Shown here in pieces: positions 45,845 to 53,664 of a stretch of 64,000 nucleotides of DNA. The notes beneath the pieces were generated by a model that was not told where the DNA came from, did not search any database, and saw only the letters and a list, made by a program, of their open reading frames with translations. Position numbers and translations under genes: made by a program. This DNA comes from Aeromonas enteropelogenes (GTDB taxonomy: Bacteria > Pseudomonadota > Gammaproteobacteria > Enterobacterales > Aeromonadaceae): positions 1 to 64,000 of the forward strand of contig NZ_CDCG01000043.1 of the NCBI RefSeq assembly GCF_000819845.1, read 5' to 3'. Numbering within the stretch: position 1 is the first letter of the stretch; each line of letters begins with the position of its first letter.

Positions 45845-47251
45845 ATGCCCACTCTCCCCTTCTGGCTGGCCGAAGCGCTCGCCGCCGAACAACCCGCGCC
45901 ACCCACGCCCCTCGTCGGCCACCACGAGGCCGATGTCTGCATCGTCGGCGGCGGCTTTACCGGGCTGTGGAGCGCCATCGCCCTTAAACAGGCCGAGCCA
46001 CACTTGCGCATCCTGGTGCTGGAGAAAGATCGCTGCGGCAGCGGCGCCTCCGGGCGCAACGGCGGCTGTCTGCTCACCTGGTCGGCCAAATATTTGACGT
46101 TAAGGCGCCTCTTTGGCGAAGAGCAGGCCGCTTGGCTAGTGCAAAGATCCGAGCAGGCGGTGCACGAGATCGCCCGTTTCTGCGAAACGCACAACATAGA
46201 GGCAGAGCTGAGGGTCGAGGGCACCTGCTACACCGCCACCAGCGAGGCCCAGCGCGGCCTGATGGATCCGGTATTGCAGGCGCTACAGCGAGCCGACCTT
46301 AACCAGTGGCAGGCGATTGAAGAGGGTGAACTGGCGAGCCAGAGCGGCTCCCACGTTCATCTGGAGGGGCTCTACAGCCCCCACGCGGGCTCGGTGCAAC
46401 CGGCCCTGCTGGTGCGCGGCCTGCTGCGGGCAGCGCGAGAACTGGGGGTCGAGGTCTATGAAGGCTCCCCCATGCAGCGCCTCGAAGGGGGCCAGCCTGC
46501 ACGGGTACAAACACCACGGGGTGAGGTGCGTGCCCGCAAGGTGGTGCTGGCCCTCAACAGCGCCATGGTGCAGCACTTTCGCGAGTTTCGACGCAGTATC
46601 GTGCTGGTCTCCTCCGATATGGTGATCACCGACCCTGCGCCACAGGCGCTTGCCGCCCAGCAGCTTGAGCACGGCCGCTCCGTGGTGGATGGCCGCACTT
46701 TTGTCCACTACTACCGCTCCACTCCGCAAGGGCGGCTGATGCTCGGTAAGGGGGGCAACACCTTTGCCTTTGCCAACCGCCATCTGGCCGAGTTCGATGC
46801 CCCCAGCCGTTATCTTGCCCCCCTCACCCGCACCCTGCGCCGCTTCTTTCCGGCCCTTGCAGAGGTGCCCATTGCCGCCAGCTGGTGCGGCGCCTCCGAC
46901 CGCTCGGTGGATGGCCTCCCCTTCTTCGGCCACTGGCGAGGGCAGCCCAACGTGGTCTATGGCCTCGGCTATTCCGGCAACGGGGTGGCCCAGAGCTGGA
47001 TGGGCGGCCAGATCCTGGCGGCCCTGGTGAGAGATGAAGTACAGGAGGAGGACAAACCGTGGCGTGACTGCGCCCTGGTAAGCGGCCCGCGCGGCTATTT
47101 CCCACCGGAGCCGTTTCGCTGGCTGGGGGCCATGGCGGTGCGCAATGCCATCCGGCGCAAGGAGCGGGCGGAAGATGAAAACCGCCCGGTGGCCTGGTAT
47201 GACAAACAACTGGCCAAACTTGCCGATGCGGCGGGCAAGGCGGACAAATAG
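45845..47251 (+). CDS. FAD-dependent aminophosphonate oxidoreductase (PbfC/PbfD-like)
   Basis: A 468-residue DAO-family flavoenzyme. The FAD motif VCIVGGGFTGLWSAIAL is near residue 32, a GSGASGRNGG stretch follows near residue 60, and the C-terminal GLGYSGNGVAQS completes the FAD site. Its place at the end of an AEP uptake operon is that of the putative aminophosphonate oxidoreductases, some of which oxidise AEP or N-alkylated AEP to phosphonoacetaldehyde. The exact substrate is inferred. A ribosome-binding site GAGG precedes the ATG. Confidence 0.85.
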   Translation: MPTLPFWLAEALAAEQPAPPTPLVGHHEADVCIVGGGFTGLWSAIALKQAEPHLRILVLEKDRCGSGASGRNGGCLLTWSAKYLTLRRLFGEEQAAWLVQRSEQAVHEIARFCETHNIEAELRVEGTCYTATSEAQRGLMDPVLQALQRADLNQWQAIEEGELASQSGSHVHLEGLYSPHAGSVQPALLVRGLLRAARELGVEVYEGSPMQRLEGGQPARVQTPRGEVRARKVVLALNSAMVQHFREFRRSIVLVSSDMVITDPAPQALAAQQLEHGRSVVDGRTFVHYYRSTPQGRLMLGKGGNTFAFANRHLAEFDAPSRYLAPLTRTLRRFFPALAEVPIAASWCGASDRSVDGLPFFGHWRGQPNVVYGLGYSGNGVAQSWMGGQILAALVRDEVQEEDKPWRDCALVSGPRGYFPPEPFRWLGAMAVRNAIRRKERAEDENRPVAWYDKQLAKLADAAGKADK

Positions 47252-47596
47252 GCCCCTCTATTCCCATTGCTCCATTGGCCCATTTGTCACGCAGCCAATA
47301 CGGCCCCAGGTGCAAATGGCAAAGCCCGTTCGAATGCGCCCCGGTTAGAAGAATTGTCAACCCCCCACCATGCCGGCCCCAGGGTCGGCATATTGCGTTC
47401 AGGCCAATAGGCTGGCAATGCGAGCCCACCACCAACGCCTCCTGAAACTGTCGTAGCCAGCACTGGATGACCGCCATCTCTCCTCGCCCCTGACAACCCT
47501 CCCTTGACATTGGATATAGCTCCAACGTTTAGCTTCTCTCACGCGCCCTAAGCCATACAGGGCCATATCCCACCCTATTCGAGATCTGGAGGAGCA
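47252..47596. other. Intergenic region with hairpin and MerR-type promoter
   Basis: 345 bp without a convincing gene. A hairpin at 47370-47391 (ATGCCG / CGGCAT) resembles the terminator hairpins at 51798 and 53361, but has no T-run. The promoter at 47504 is described separately. Confidence 0.6.
47504..47534 (+). promoter_or_regulatory. MerR-type promoter with an inverted repeat in its spacer
   Basis: TTGACA (47504-47509) and TTTAGC (47528-47533) are separated by 18 bases containing the inverted repeat TTGGA-N6-TCCAA. A long spacer with the operator inside is typical of MerR-family activators. Nearly the same sequence recurs at 52006-52036. Confidence 0.6.
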
Positions 47597-47926
47597 ATGA
47601 AGAATGTGTGGAAAATAACCTTGGTCACGCTATGGAGTGGGCTCATTTGGGGGATTTACTGGCTACTACAAGTTCTGCCTCAATGGGTGTCTGCCGCGCT
47701 GGACAAGGTGGCAAGTCTCGAGTCAGGGGAGCTGGCGAGTACTACGGCGACGTTTTGGCCCGAGGGAGGGTTACCTATCCCCACTCAGTGGGTCAGCTGG
47801 GCGATGGAGATTTACCCGATGCTGCTGCCATTTGCTTCTGCCCTGTTGTGGGTGATTTGGGGGATAGGCGTGTTGTGCTTGTGGGGAGTGTTGCCACGCC
47901 TCGTATCCTGGAGGAAGGGGCCATGA
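47597..47926 (+). CDS. Small membrane protein of unknown function
   Basis: A 109-residue protein with an N-terminal helix (ITLVTLWSGLIWGIYWLLQVL) and a second near the C-terminus (LLPFASALLWVIWGIGVLCLWGVL), joined by a loop of about 45 residues probably exposed to the periplasm. No known motif. GGAGG lies four bases before the ATG at 47597. It is translationally coupled to the following methyltransferase by an ATGA overlap and lies behind the MerR-type promoter, so the two form an operon. Confidence 0.75.
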   Translation: MKNVWKITLVTLWSGLIWGIYWLLQVLPQWVSAALDKVASLESGELASTTATFWPEGGLPIPTQWVSWAMEIYPMLLPFASALLWVIWGIGVLCLWGVLPRLVSWRKGP

Positions 47927-48498
47927 GATCCATGAAGAAATACGTGAGGCACGCGCGCTCATCGCTGTCCTTTATGAAGCAGTTCGTTCGCTCACCCCGG
48001 GACGTAGGGGCTGTCTGGCCATCCTCCCAGTGGCTCTGCGACGGCATGATGGCAGGCATTGATCTGCAACGGGCCAGGTATGTGGCGGAGCTGGGTGCGG
48101 GGACCGGGGTGCTCACCCGCACGCTGTTACAGGCGCTGCCTGACAATGCCAGGCTCGATGCCTACGAGATCCACCCAGGCTTTATCTCTGTGCTGGAAAC
48201 CATCCCGGATCCCAGGCTGGAGGTCTGCATGCAACCCGCCCAACAGCTGAACAAATCCTATGAGGTGATCTTCTCCGGCTTGCCCCTGCTGGCATTTACG
48301 CCCGCCCAGCGGCAGGCTGTGCTGGCCCGGGTCAAGGCATCCCTGCATCCAGGGGGGTACTTTATCCAGTTCCAGTACACCTCGCAGATAGAGCGCGAAC
48401 TGTCCCATCACTTTGACTGGCAACGCCGCCGTGTCTGGCTCAATATGCCGCCAGCCTGGGTCTATCAATGCAGCTTCGGCTCCCCTGAAGGGAAATAG
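47923..48498 (+). CDS. Class I SAM-dependent methyltransferase, phospholipid N-methyltransferase-like
   Basis: A 191-residue methyltransferase. MKQFVRSPRDVGAVWPSS precedes the SAM-binding motif I VAELGAGTGVLTRTLL (about residue 48), and SGLPLLAFTP resembles the motif IV region of PmtA-like enzymes. PmtA methylates phosphatidylethanolamine, but substrate identity is not shown. GGAGG lies eight bases before the ATG at 47923, in an ATGA overlap with the small membrane protein; a second ATG nine bases on is possible. Confidence 0.82.
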   Translation: MRSMKKYVRHARSSLSFMKQFVRSPRDVGAVWPSSQWLCDGMMAGIDLQRARYVAELGAGTGVLTRTLLQALPDNARLDAYEIHPGFISVLETIPDPRLEVCMQPAQQLNKSYEVIFSGLPLLAFTPAQRQAVLARVKASLHPGGYFIQFQYTSQIERELSHHFDWQRRRVWLNMPPAWVYQCSFGSPEGK

Positions 48499-48916
48499 CC
48501 GGCTTGCAATCACACCTTGGACTTGATGCTGGTTCTGCCACTGCGAACGGCTCAGGTTGCTTATGCCAGTAGGCGACCGTGGCAACACCGGCATCAAGTC
48601 CAACCTGCGACATAAAGGGTTGCGGCTGCCAATATGCCACGTCCCTCCCGATAGAGGCCAAGCCTGACTAATATCCGCACTGATGCTTGATTGTCAGACG
48701 CTATCTCAGCTTCGATGTGGCCAAGGCTAAAGGTGGAATATTTCCGTATTTCATAAATTCAGTGTCTGAAAATCTCTCGAACAAATTGAATATAACCCCC
48801 CCCCTAAGCCATGGGGGATTCATCTGTCACATCTTTACGCTTGAACGAGTCAATTATTCTATTCAACAAGTACTGAGACTACGAAAAATATATGCGGTGC
48901 TAGATGAGCTTTCCCC
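48499..48916. other. AT-rich intergenic region with a large imperfect inverted repeat
   Basis: 418 bp. Arms at 48517-48541 and 48579-48603 pair over 25 bases with three mismatches. A stretch of C and G runs near 48797-48818 may help end the minus-strand transglutaminase-like gene. An open frame at 48687-48983 overlaps that gene antisense and is not credible. Confidence 0.6.
48517..48603. repeat. Imperfect 25-bp inverted repeat
   Basis: TTGGACTTGATGC at 48517 pairs with GCATCAAGTCCAA ending at 48603; the full arms are 25 bases with three mismatches and a 37-base loop. It resembles neither an attC core (the core bases are in the wrong order) nor a terminator. Confidence 0.7.
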
Positions 48917-49882
48917 CTATTCTGTTTCAGTGATCTTGAATTTACTGTCAAGAGAGCCCAACCCGGATGACCAGTACCAATAGCCATATCGTTGGAATAA
49001 ACCCATATTAAACCGTCCTTTATCCCCAACTACCAAAGAAAAATTGACATCTTTATTTAAAGCTATTCCGTTTGATTCTTTATCCATTTTGCCAAAATAA
49101 TCCTTGTTAGGGTATATCTGTTTGAATGTGACATCTACAGGTATCCAGCCAATATTCTCAAGATAAAATTCAGACCACGCATGGAATGTATTGTCAGCCC
49201 GAATAGCCACAACATGTCTGGCGGGAATTTGCTTTATCCTGAGTAACGTAATATATATACTCGACAAGTTTCCACAATCACCACCACCAGAATCCATAAC
49301 TTCATTTAAGGGATGTAATCCCGTATTAGCATTTATATAGCTAAAGTTAAGCGGAACATACTCGTACGCCATTCGAGCATAAGTCAAGATATCTGCCTGA
49401 CTCTTTTCCCATAGTTTATTTGATATGGCTTGCAGTTTCTTATTTGACAGATTGATATATGGTAAATTATCCCTTGTGTAATTAATAAAATTAGCCCCCT
49501 TTTTATTGTATGGTTCTATCTTTTTTATCTTTAGTAGATTATAAAATTGATCATAGGTTGTCACCTGATAAGATACCGCAGACAATATATTCTCTCCGTT
49601 TTTCGGCGAGCTTTTTTCATCATAGACAAAGGATGCGTAACGCAACTCGCCATCATTAATTACTACCCCATTGTTTGTTTGGATATACTTGACATCCTGA
49701 ACTCTATTTTGCAGTGGTAGCGGTATATTGACTATTAAATCCGATAAGGCAAGACCATTGTTTTTTGTATTTACACTCACTGTTACCGTGTAAGTTCTTG
49801 GATTGCTTTTGCTTAAATATGGTTCTTGCGCAAAAACAAAGCTGAAAAATATAAAAATACTAATGAATGTCATTTTTTTCAT
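48917..49882 (-). CDS. Secreted transglutaminase-like domain protein
   Basis: A 321-residue exported protein with a signal peptide (MKKMTFISIFIFFSFVFA). A transglutaminase-like/arylamine-type papain fold is shown by the triad GGGDCGNLS (Cys), TFHAWSEFYL (His) and WIPVDVTF (Asp). The base composition is far more AT-rich than the flanking GC-rich genes, suggesting transfer. The N-terminal half is a beta-rich region of unknown fold. The family includes peptidases and amidases; the substrate is unknown. GAGGGAAG precedes the ATG at 49882; an upstream in-frame extension is less likely. Confidence 0.8.
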   Translation of the reverse strand: MKKMTFISIFIFFSFVFAQEPYLSKSNPRTYTVTVSVNTKNNGLALSDLIVNIPLPLQNRVQDVKYIQTNNGVVINDGELRYASFVYDEKSSPKNGENILSAVSYQVTTYDQFYNLLKIKKIEPYNKKGANFINYTRDNLPYINLSNKKLQAISNKLWEKSQADILTYARMAYEYVPLNFSYINANTGLHPLNEVMDSGGGDCGNLSSIYITLLRIKQIPARHVVAIRADNTFHAWSEFYLENIGWIPVDVTFKQIYPNKDYFGKMDKESNGIALNKDVNFSLVVGDKGRFNMGLFQRYGYWYWSSGLGSLDSKFKITETE

Positions 49883-50587
49883 TCTTCCCTCTCCCCCAAA
49901 ATATCGTCCTGCGCCTTGCCAAGAGGCTGACAACGCGCCCCCGTCAATTCAATCGCAACCACCTCTCTCCAAAGAGGTCGCTATCACATACAAGGTAAAA
50001 AAGCAATCGGTATCCACTTGTCACAAGGGCTAGCGTCCCGCTGCCTACCCTGCTCCCACTCCCCCATTGGTTGCGCAGTCAATGCTGCTGTCATCCATCA
50101 TCGATCTTGTTTTGGGCATGACAGACTGGGTGGTATGTGTTGCACACCATCAGGACGTCCAGAAATTGTCGCACAGAGCGTTGCATGACCGTCGTCAATT
50201 TCCGGGCGGGCCCCATTCATTCAGTGCCGTATTTTACCCGCCTGTTTGCTGTTATTTCGGCCTCGCAGCTATACAGGGTCATATTCTTTCCCTTAGCAAT
50301 CTTAAGGTGCGATACAGGATGAATTGGAGACATGGTTGATTAAACCAGGATATGGGTTCATAAGGGGGGTGGCCCCTTCAAAATATGAGACTGCCTGATC
50401 ATCATCTTGGTCGTTTTATATCGATAGTGGTTGGCCAGAGTGGCCGTTTTTAGTTTTTATGGGTGAATAGAAGTATACGAGCCACATCTATGGGGAAATA
50501 AGGCATACGAGTTACATCATATATCTCGGGTGCACTGCTTTAATTCCATGTTTTCTTTCCAACCAATAAAACATACAAGGATGCGCA
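49883..50587. other. Intergenic region, no convincing gene
   Basis: About 700 bp upstream of two divergent genes. A hairpin AAGGGG/CCCCTT lies at 50362-50378. An open frame at 50067-50339 has no ribosome-binding site or recognisable family. A pair of direct repeats near 50475-50518 is given separately. Confidence 0.5.
50475..50518 (+). repeat. Direct repeat pair upstream of isoaspartyl peptidase gene
   Basis: ATACGAGCCACATC (50475-50488) and ATACGAGTTACATC (50505-50518) are 12 of 14 identical and 30 bp apart, close to three helical turns, about 70 bases before the start codon. Possible regulator-binding sites. Confidence 0.55.
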
Positions 50588-51613
50588 ATGAAACTTTCGT
50601 TACTCACGTCTGCCTTGCTGGCAACCTCCTTATTTTCTGCAGCAACACTGGCTTCCGAGCCACCCATTCGCCTGGTGATCCACGGCGGCGCCGGCACGAT
50701 TGCCAAAGCAACCATTACGCCGCAACAGGAAGCCGAATACAAAGCCAAATTGGATGAAGCATTGCAGGCAGGTTACAAAGTGCTGGAAAGCGGTGGCGCC
50801 AGTCTGGAGGCGGTGCAGCGGGCCATCAACGTGATGGAAGACTCGCCGCTGTTCAATGCCGGTAAAGGCGCTGTCTTTACCCATGATGGTCGCAACGAGC
50901 TGGATGCATCCATCATGGATGGTAAAACCTTGGCAGCAGGCGCGGTGGCTGGCGTGACCACCATTAAAAATCCTATCAATGCCGCTTATACCGTCATGAC
51001 GCGCAGCCCCCATGTGTTGATGGTGTCAAAAGGCGCAGAGGTATTCCTGAAGCAAGAAGGGTTGGAGACGGTTGATCCCGCCTATTTCCGCACTGACTAT
51101 CGCTGGCAGCAATTGCAAGAGGCCATTAAAAAAGAGCAGGTGGTGCTGGATCACGATGGCAAATCGGCTTACACCTACGATCCGCTGATGTATGACTACA
51201 AATTTGGAACCGTGGGGGCCGTCGCCCTGGATAAAGAAGGCAATCTGGCGGCGGGTACATCGACTGGCGGCATGACCAACAAGCGTTATGGCCGGGTTGG
51301 CGATTCTCCGCTGATTGGAGCAGGCACCTACGCGGACAACAATACGGTGGCCGTATCAGCCACAGGGAGTGGCGAGAAGTTTATCCGCACCGCAACGGCG
51401 TACAATATCGCCTCACAGGTGAAATACAACAAAGCCCCTCTGGCAACAGCGGCAGCCAATGCGCTCAATGAAGTGAAAGCCATTGATGGCAGTGGCGGAG
51501 TCATTGTGCTGGATGCCAAAGGCAACTACACCATGCTCTTTAATACAGTCGGCATGTATCGTGGTGCAATTGGCAACGATGGCAAAAAAGAGATTGCGCT
51601 GTTTGGGGAGTGA
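50588..51613 (+). CDS. Exported isoaspartyl peptidase / plant-type L-asparaginase
   Basis: A 341-residue N-terminal-nucleophile hydrolase. A signal peptide (SLLTSALLATSLFSAATLAS) precedes the IHGGAGTIAK motif. The autocleavage nucleophile Thr is in FGTVGAVALD (about residue 216), followed by GTSTGGMTNKRYGRVGDSP, the usual ligand loop. The precursor would be cut into alpha and beta chains. Family enzymes release isoaspartate residues or hydrolyse asparagine; E. coli IaaA lacks a clear signal peptide, so a periplasmic site is unusual. AAGGATGCGC precedes the start. Confidence 0.88.
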   Translation: MKLSLLTSALLATSLFSAATLASEPPIRLVIHGGAGTIAKATITPQQEAEYKAKLDEALQAGYKVLESGGASLEAVQRAINVMEDSPLFNAGKGAVFTHDGRNELDASIMDGKTLAAGAVAGVTTIKNPINAAYTVMTRSPHVLMVSKGAEVFLKQEGLETVDPAYFRTDYRWQQLQEAIKKEQVVLDHDGKSAYTYDPLMYDYKFGTVGAVALDKEGNLAAGTSTGGMTNKRYGRVGDSPLIGAGTYADNNTVAVSATGSGEKFIRTATAYNIASQVKYNKAPLATAAANALNEVKAIDGSGGVIVLDAKGNYTMLFNTVGMYRGAIGNDGKKEIALFGE

Positions 51614-51797
51614 TTTGGTTATCACACCTTGAGAGTGACTTGCGGACACAATGCTACCTCAAGCCAGGTGCCGCAGGTCATTCACCGTCAAAAGGTGGGA
51701 ACCTCACGGTTTTCGATGCATGCTGACGATACAGGCTGATCCAAGAACTCCTGCCCCGCTATGCCGATAGACAGGCGTTTATAACAACCATAAAGCG

Positions 51798-51821
51798 TGC
51801 CGACCTAATGGTCGGCATTTG
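51798..51821 (+). terminator. Terminator-like hairpin
   Basis: Perfect 8-bp stem TGCCGACC / GGTCGGCA with a TAAT loop, followed by TTTGT. It lies 185 bases after the asparaginase stop. Confidence 0.6.
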
Positions 51822-52005
51822 TCGCTCTGGTCTCATTATCAGGGATAATAATACGTCAATGAACTCGTTTCGCATCACGTCACTATTGGTCGCCATCGAC
51901 TATTTAATTATCTGCCGTCTCTTCGTGCCCGGAAAATAGCGATGCCGGTTTCCGATCATTGTCACAGCTAACCACAGACTATCACAACTTATCACAATAT
52001 TGAGA

Positions 52006-52036
52006 TTGACCTTGGAGTATAGCCAAAGGTTTAGCC
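52006..52036 (+). promoter_or_regulatory. MerR-type promoter with palindromic spacer upstream of EamA gene
   Basis: TTGACC (52006-52011) and TTTAGC (52030-52035) flank an 18-base spacer with the near-perfect palindrome CCTTGG-N8-CAAAGG (CCTTGG / CAAAGG arms). It aligns with the promoter at 47504 at more than 30 of 38 positions, including the bases after the -10. Confidence 0.6.
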
Positions 52037-52079
52037 TTCTCTCTGCATTTTAAAAATTCCTATAGAGGGCAGGCATTAT

Positions 52080-52979
52080 ATGAAGAAAACGTTATTTATT
52101 TCTGTCTGTTTAATCTGGGGCACCACCTGGCTTGCGATGGCCATTGCGGGACAATCTATCCCCTCGTTAACGGCTACTGCACTACGTTTTATGGTGATGT
52201 CTCCCTTGTTGATACTTATCGCGCGCAAGGATAATGTGCCACTGCTGTTTCCTAGGGGGAAGCGGCATTATATTCCGATCGTAGCCCTCTTCTATTTTGC
52301 CATTCCGTTCTGGTTTATGCTGGAGGGAGAAAAATATATTTCATCGGGTCTTGCTGCCATTATTTTCAGCTATATGCCGATCGCCATCATGCTGCTCTCG
52401 TATTTCATCACAAAGCAGCATTTCAGCCTGCGCCAGATCTTGGCCCTGCTGGTAACCTTGTTGAGCCTCGCCAGTATTATCTCGATAGAGTCGGATATCT
52501 CGGGTAGCAACTATCTCGTTGGCATTGTGCTGCTCACAGGGGCCGTGCTGCTGCATGCAATCATCTATATATTGAAGCAACACCGACTTGGCCATATTCA
52601 TGTGCTCACCTTTAGCACCATCCCCAGCGGGATTGCCTCCCTCTTGTTGCTAATAGCCGGTTTGGTGACAGAACCTTTGGTACTCGCCGATATGCAGCTC
52701 TCCTCCCTGCTCGCCGTCCTTTATCTTGGCAGCATCGCAGGGGTCGGGGGGATAGTCGCGTATTTCAGGCTCAATGCCCTGGTCTCCCCGTTCAAGGCCT
52801 CGCTCTGCTTTCTTATCTTTCCGGTGATTGCCGTGGCGCTGGAGGCGGTGGTCACAGGACGCAGCCTCTCCCCCTATTCCCTGCTTTTTATCCTGCCGCT
52901 GGCTGGCGGCATCTACCAGTTGATCAAACCCAAACGTGAAAACCCCAAAACCATCAGCGTAAAGCAAGGGGCAAACTGA
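52080..52979 (+). CDS. EamA/DMT-superfamily transporter
   Basis: A 299-residue inner-membrane protein of about ten helices in two EamA halves, opening MKKTLFISVCLIWGTTWLAMAI. It is distinct from the DMT protein at 6279 and less GC-rich. The family exports small metabolites; substrate unknown. It sits behind a MerR-type promoter shared in sequence with the membrane protein/methyltransferase pair, which suggests one regulator for both. A repeat begins one base after its stop codon. Confidence 0.88.
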   Translation: MKKTLFISVCLIWGTTWLAMAIAGQSIPSLTATALRFMVMSPLLILIARKDNVPLLFPRGKRHYIPIVALFYFAIPFWFMLEGEKYISSGLAAIIFSYMPIAIMLLSYFITKQHFSLRQILALLVTLLSLASIISIESDISGSNYLVGIVLLTGAVLLHAIIYILKQHRLGHIHVLTFSTIPSGIASLLLLIAGLVTEPLVLADMQLSSLLAVLYLGSIAGVGGIVAYFRLNALVSPFKASLCFLIFPVIAVALEAVVTGRSLSPYSLLFILPLAGGIYQLIKPKRENPKTISVKQGAN

Positions 52980-53333
52980 CTATCAGGCGGGGTATGATAT
53001 TACTCACCTTGAGCCTCCGATTACGCTCCGCTATTCGAACCGACGCGCCTATTCGACCCCATGCGTTGTCACTCAGGGCGATAGCGTAACTTGTAGGTTG
53101 GCGCAGAGCGCAGCGAAGCCCAACAGACGAGCATTATTGCGCCAACCAGAGCGGGATAAACAAGGATGTGGCTAAGCCGTAAAACAGATTTACAGATATA
53201 TTTCACGGTAAACGTTGGGCTTCACTTCGTTCAGCGCCAACCTACCATTTTTAGCCCAAGATACGAGATGGCTATCAGGCGGGGCATGATATTACTCACC
53301 TCGAGCGTCCGAATACGCTGCGCTATTCGAACC
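52980..53333. repeat. Nested repeat element: 62-bp direct repeats enclosing 31-bp inverted repeats
   Basis: Direct copies at 52980-53041 and 53272-53333 are 57 of 62 identical. Inside lie inverted arms at 53094-53124 (TAGGTTGGCGC...) and 53214-53244, 31 bases with about four mismatches. The element codes for no protein and looks like a MITE or REP-type composite. It starts one base after the EamA stop codon. Confidence 0.75.
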
Positions 53334-53360
53334 CCACGGCCCTTGGTCCACCATCAACAG

Positions 53361-53386
53361 TGCCGACCCGCGGGCCGGCATTTTGT
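53361..53386 (+). terminator. Terminator-like hairpin after the repeat element
   Basis: TGCCGACCCG pairs with CGGGCCGGCA (one mismatch, no separate loop bases) and is followed by TTTTGTT. It has the same TGCCGRCC core as the hairpins at 47370 and 51798. Confidence 0.6.
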
Positions 53387-53560
53387 TACCTGAAATTATT
53401 TATTGATCGTTGGTAGTTTTTTGCCCGCCACCGGTTGTACACCCCATCTTATGTTGGTTAATATAGTTCAATTGAAAACATATCAGGCAGTAACCGCAGT
53501 AATGTTGGACGGTGTTTTCCACAAAAATGGATAGGCTTGATAGCAGCTTATTAAAAGTCC

Positions 53561-53597
53561 CGAACGTCAGAATACGCTTCACGACTCGAGCCTAAGC
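53561..53597 (+). repeat. Left 37-bp inverted repeat flanking the NYN gene
   Basis: Starts CGAACGTCAGAATACGC. Its inverted partner is at 54456-54492; the two match at 28 of 37 positions. It also resembles the 3' part of the 62-bp direct repeats at 53005-53041 and 53299-53333. Confidence 0.6.
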
Positions 53598-53664
53598 ACT
53601 GATAATCACTTAATAGGTTACAGAAAAATACTCTTGTTATCTATTAGCTAGCATGGAGGCATAA

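Larger units (their letters stand above)
51614..52079. other. Intergenic region with terminator and MerR-type promoter
   Basis: 466 bp with no credible gene. It contains the terminator hairpin at 51798-51821 and the MerR-type promoter at 52006-52036. Confidence 0.6.

Noticed and set aside
48513-48610. The inverted repeat as an integron attC site
   Set aside because: attC needs RYYYAAC on the left and GTTRRRY on the right; here the arms carry the opposite order and no integrase gene is present.
48687-48983. A 98-codon open frame overlapping the transglutaminase-like gene
   Set aside because: It runs antisense into a gene with a full catalytic triad and includes the C/G run; no start site support.
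50067-50339. A 90-codon open frame in the gap before the asparaginase gene
   Set aside because: No ribosome-binding site and no recognisable domain. Short stretches resemble the region at 47430-47590, but too weakly to call a pseudogene.
53166-53393. A 75-codon open frame inside the repeat element
   Set aside because: It crosses inverted and direct repeats and lacks any start signal; best read as non-coding.
52980-53600. Repeat cluster as a CRISPR array
   Set aside because: Only two 62-bp direct copies are present, 292 bp apart, without regular spacers or cas genes.
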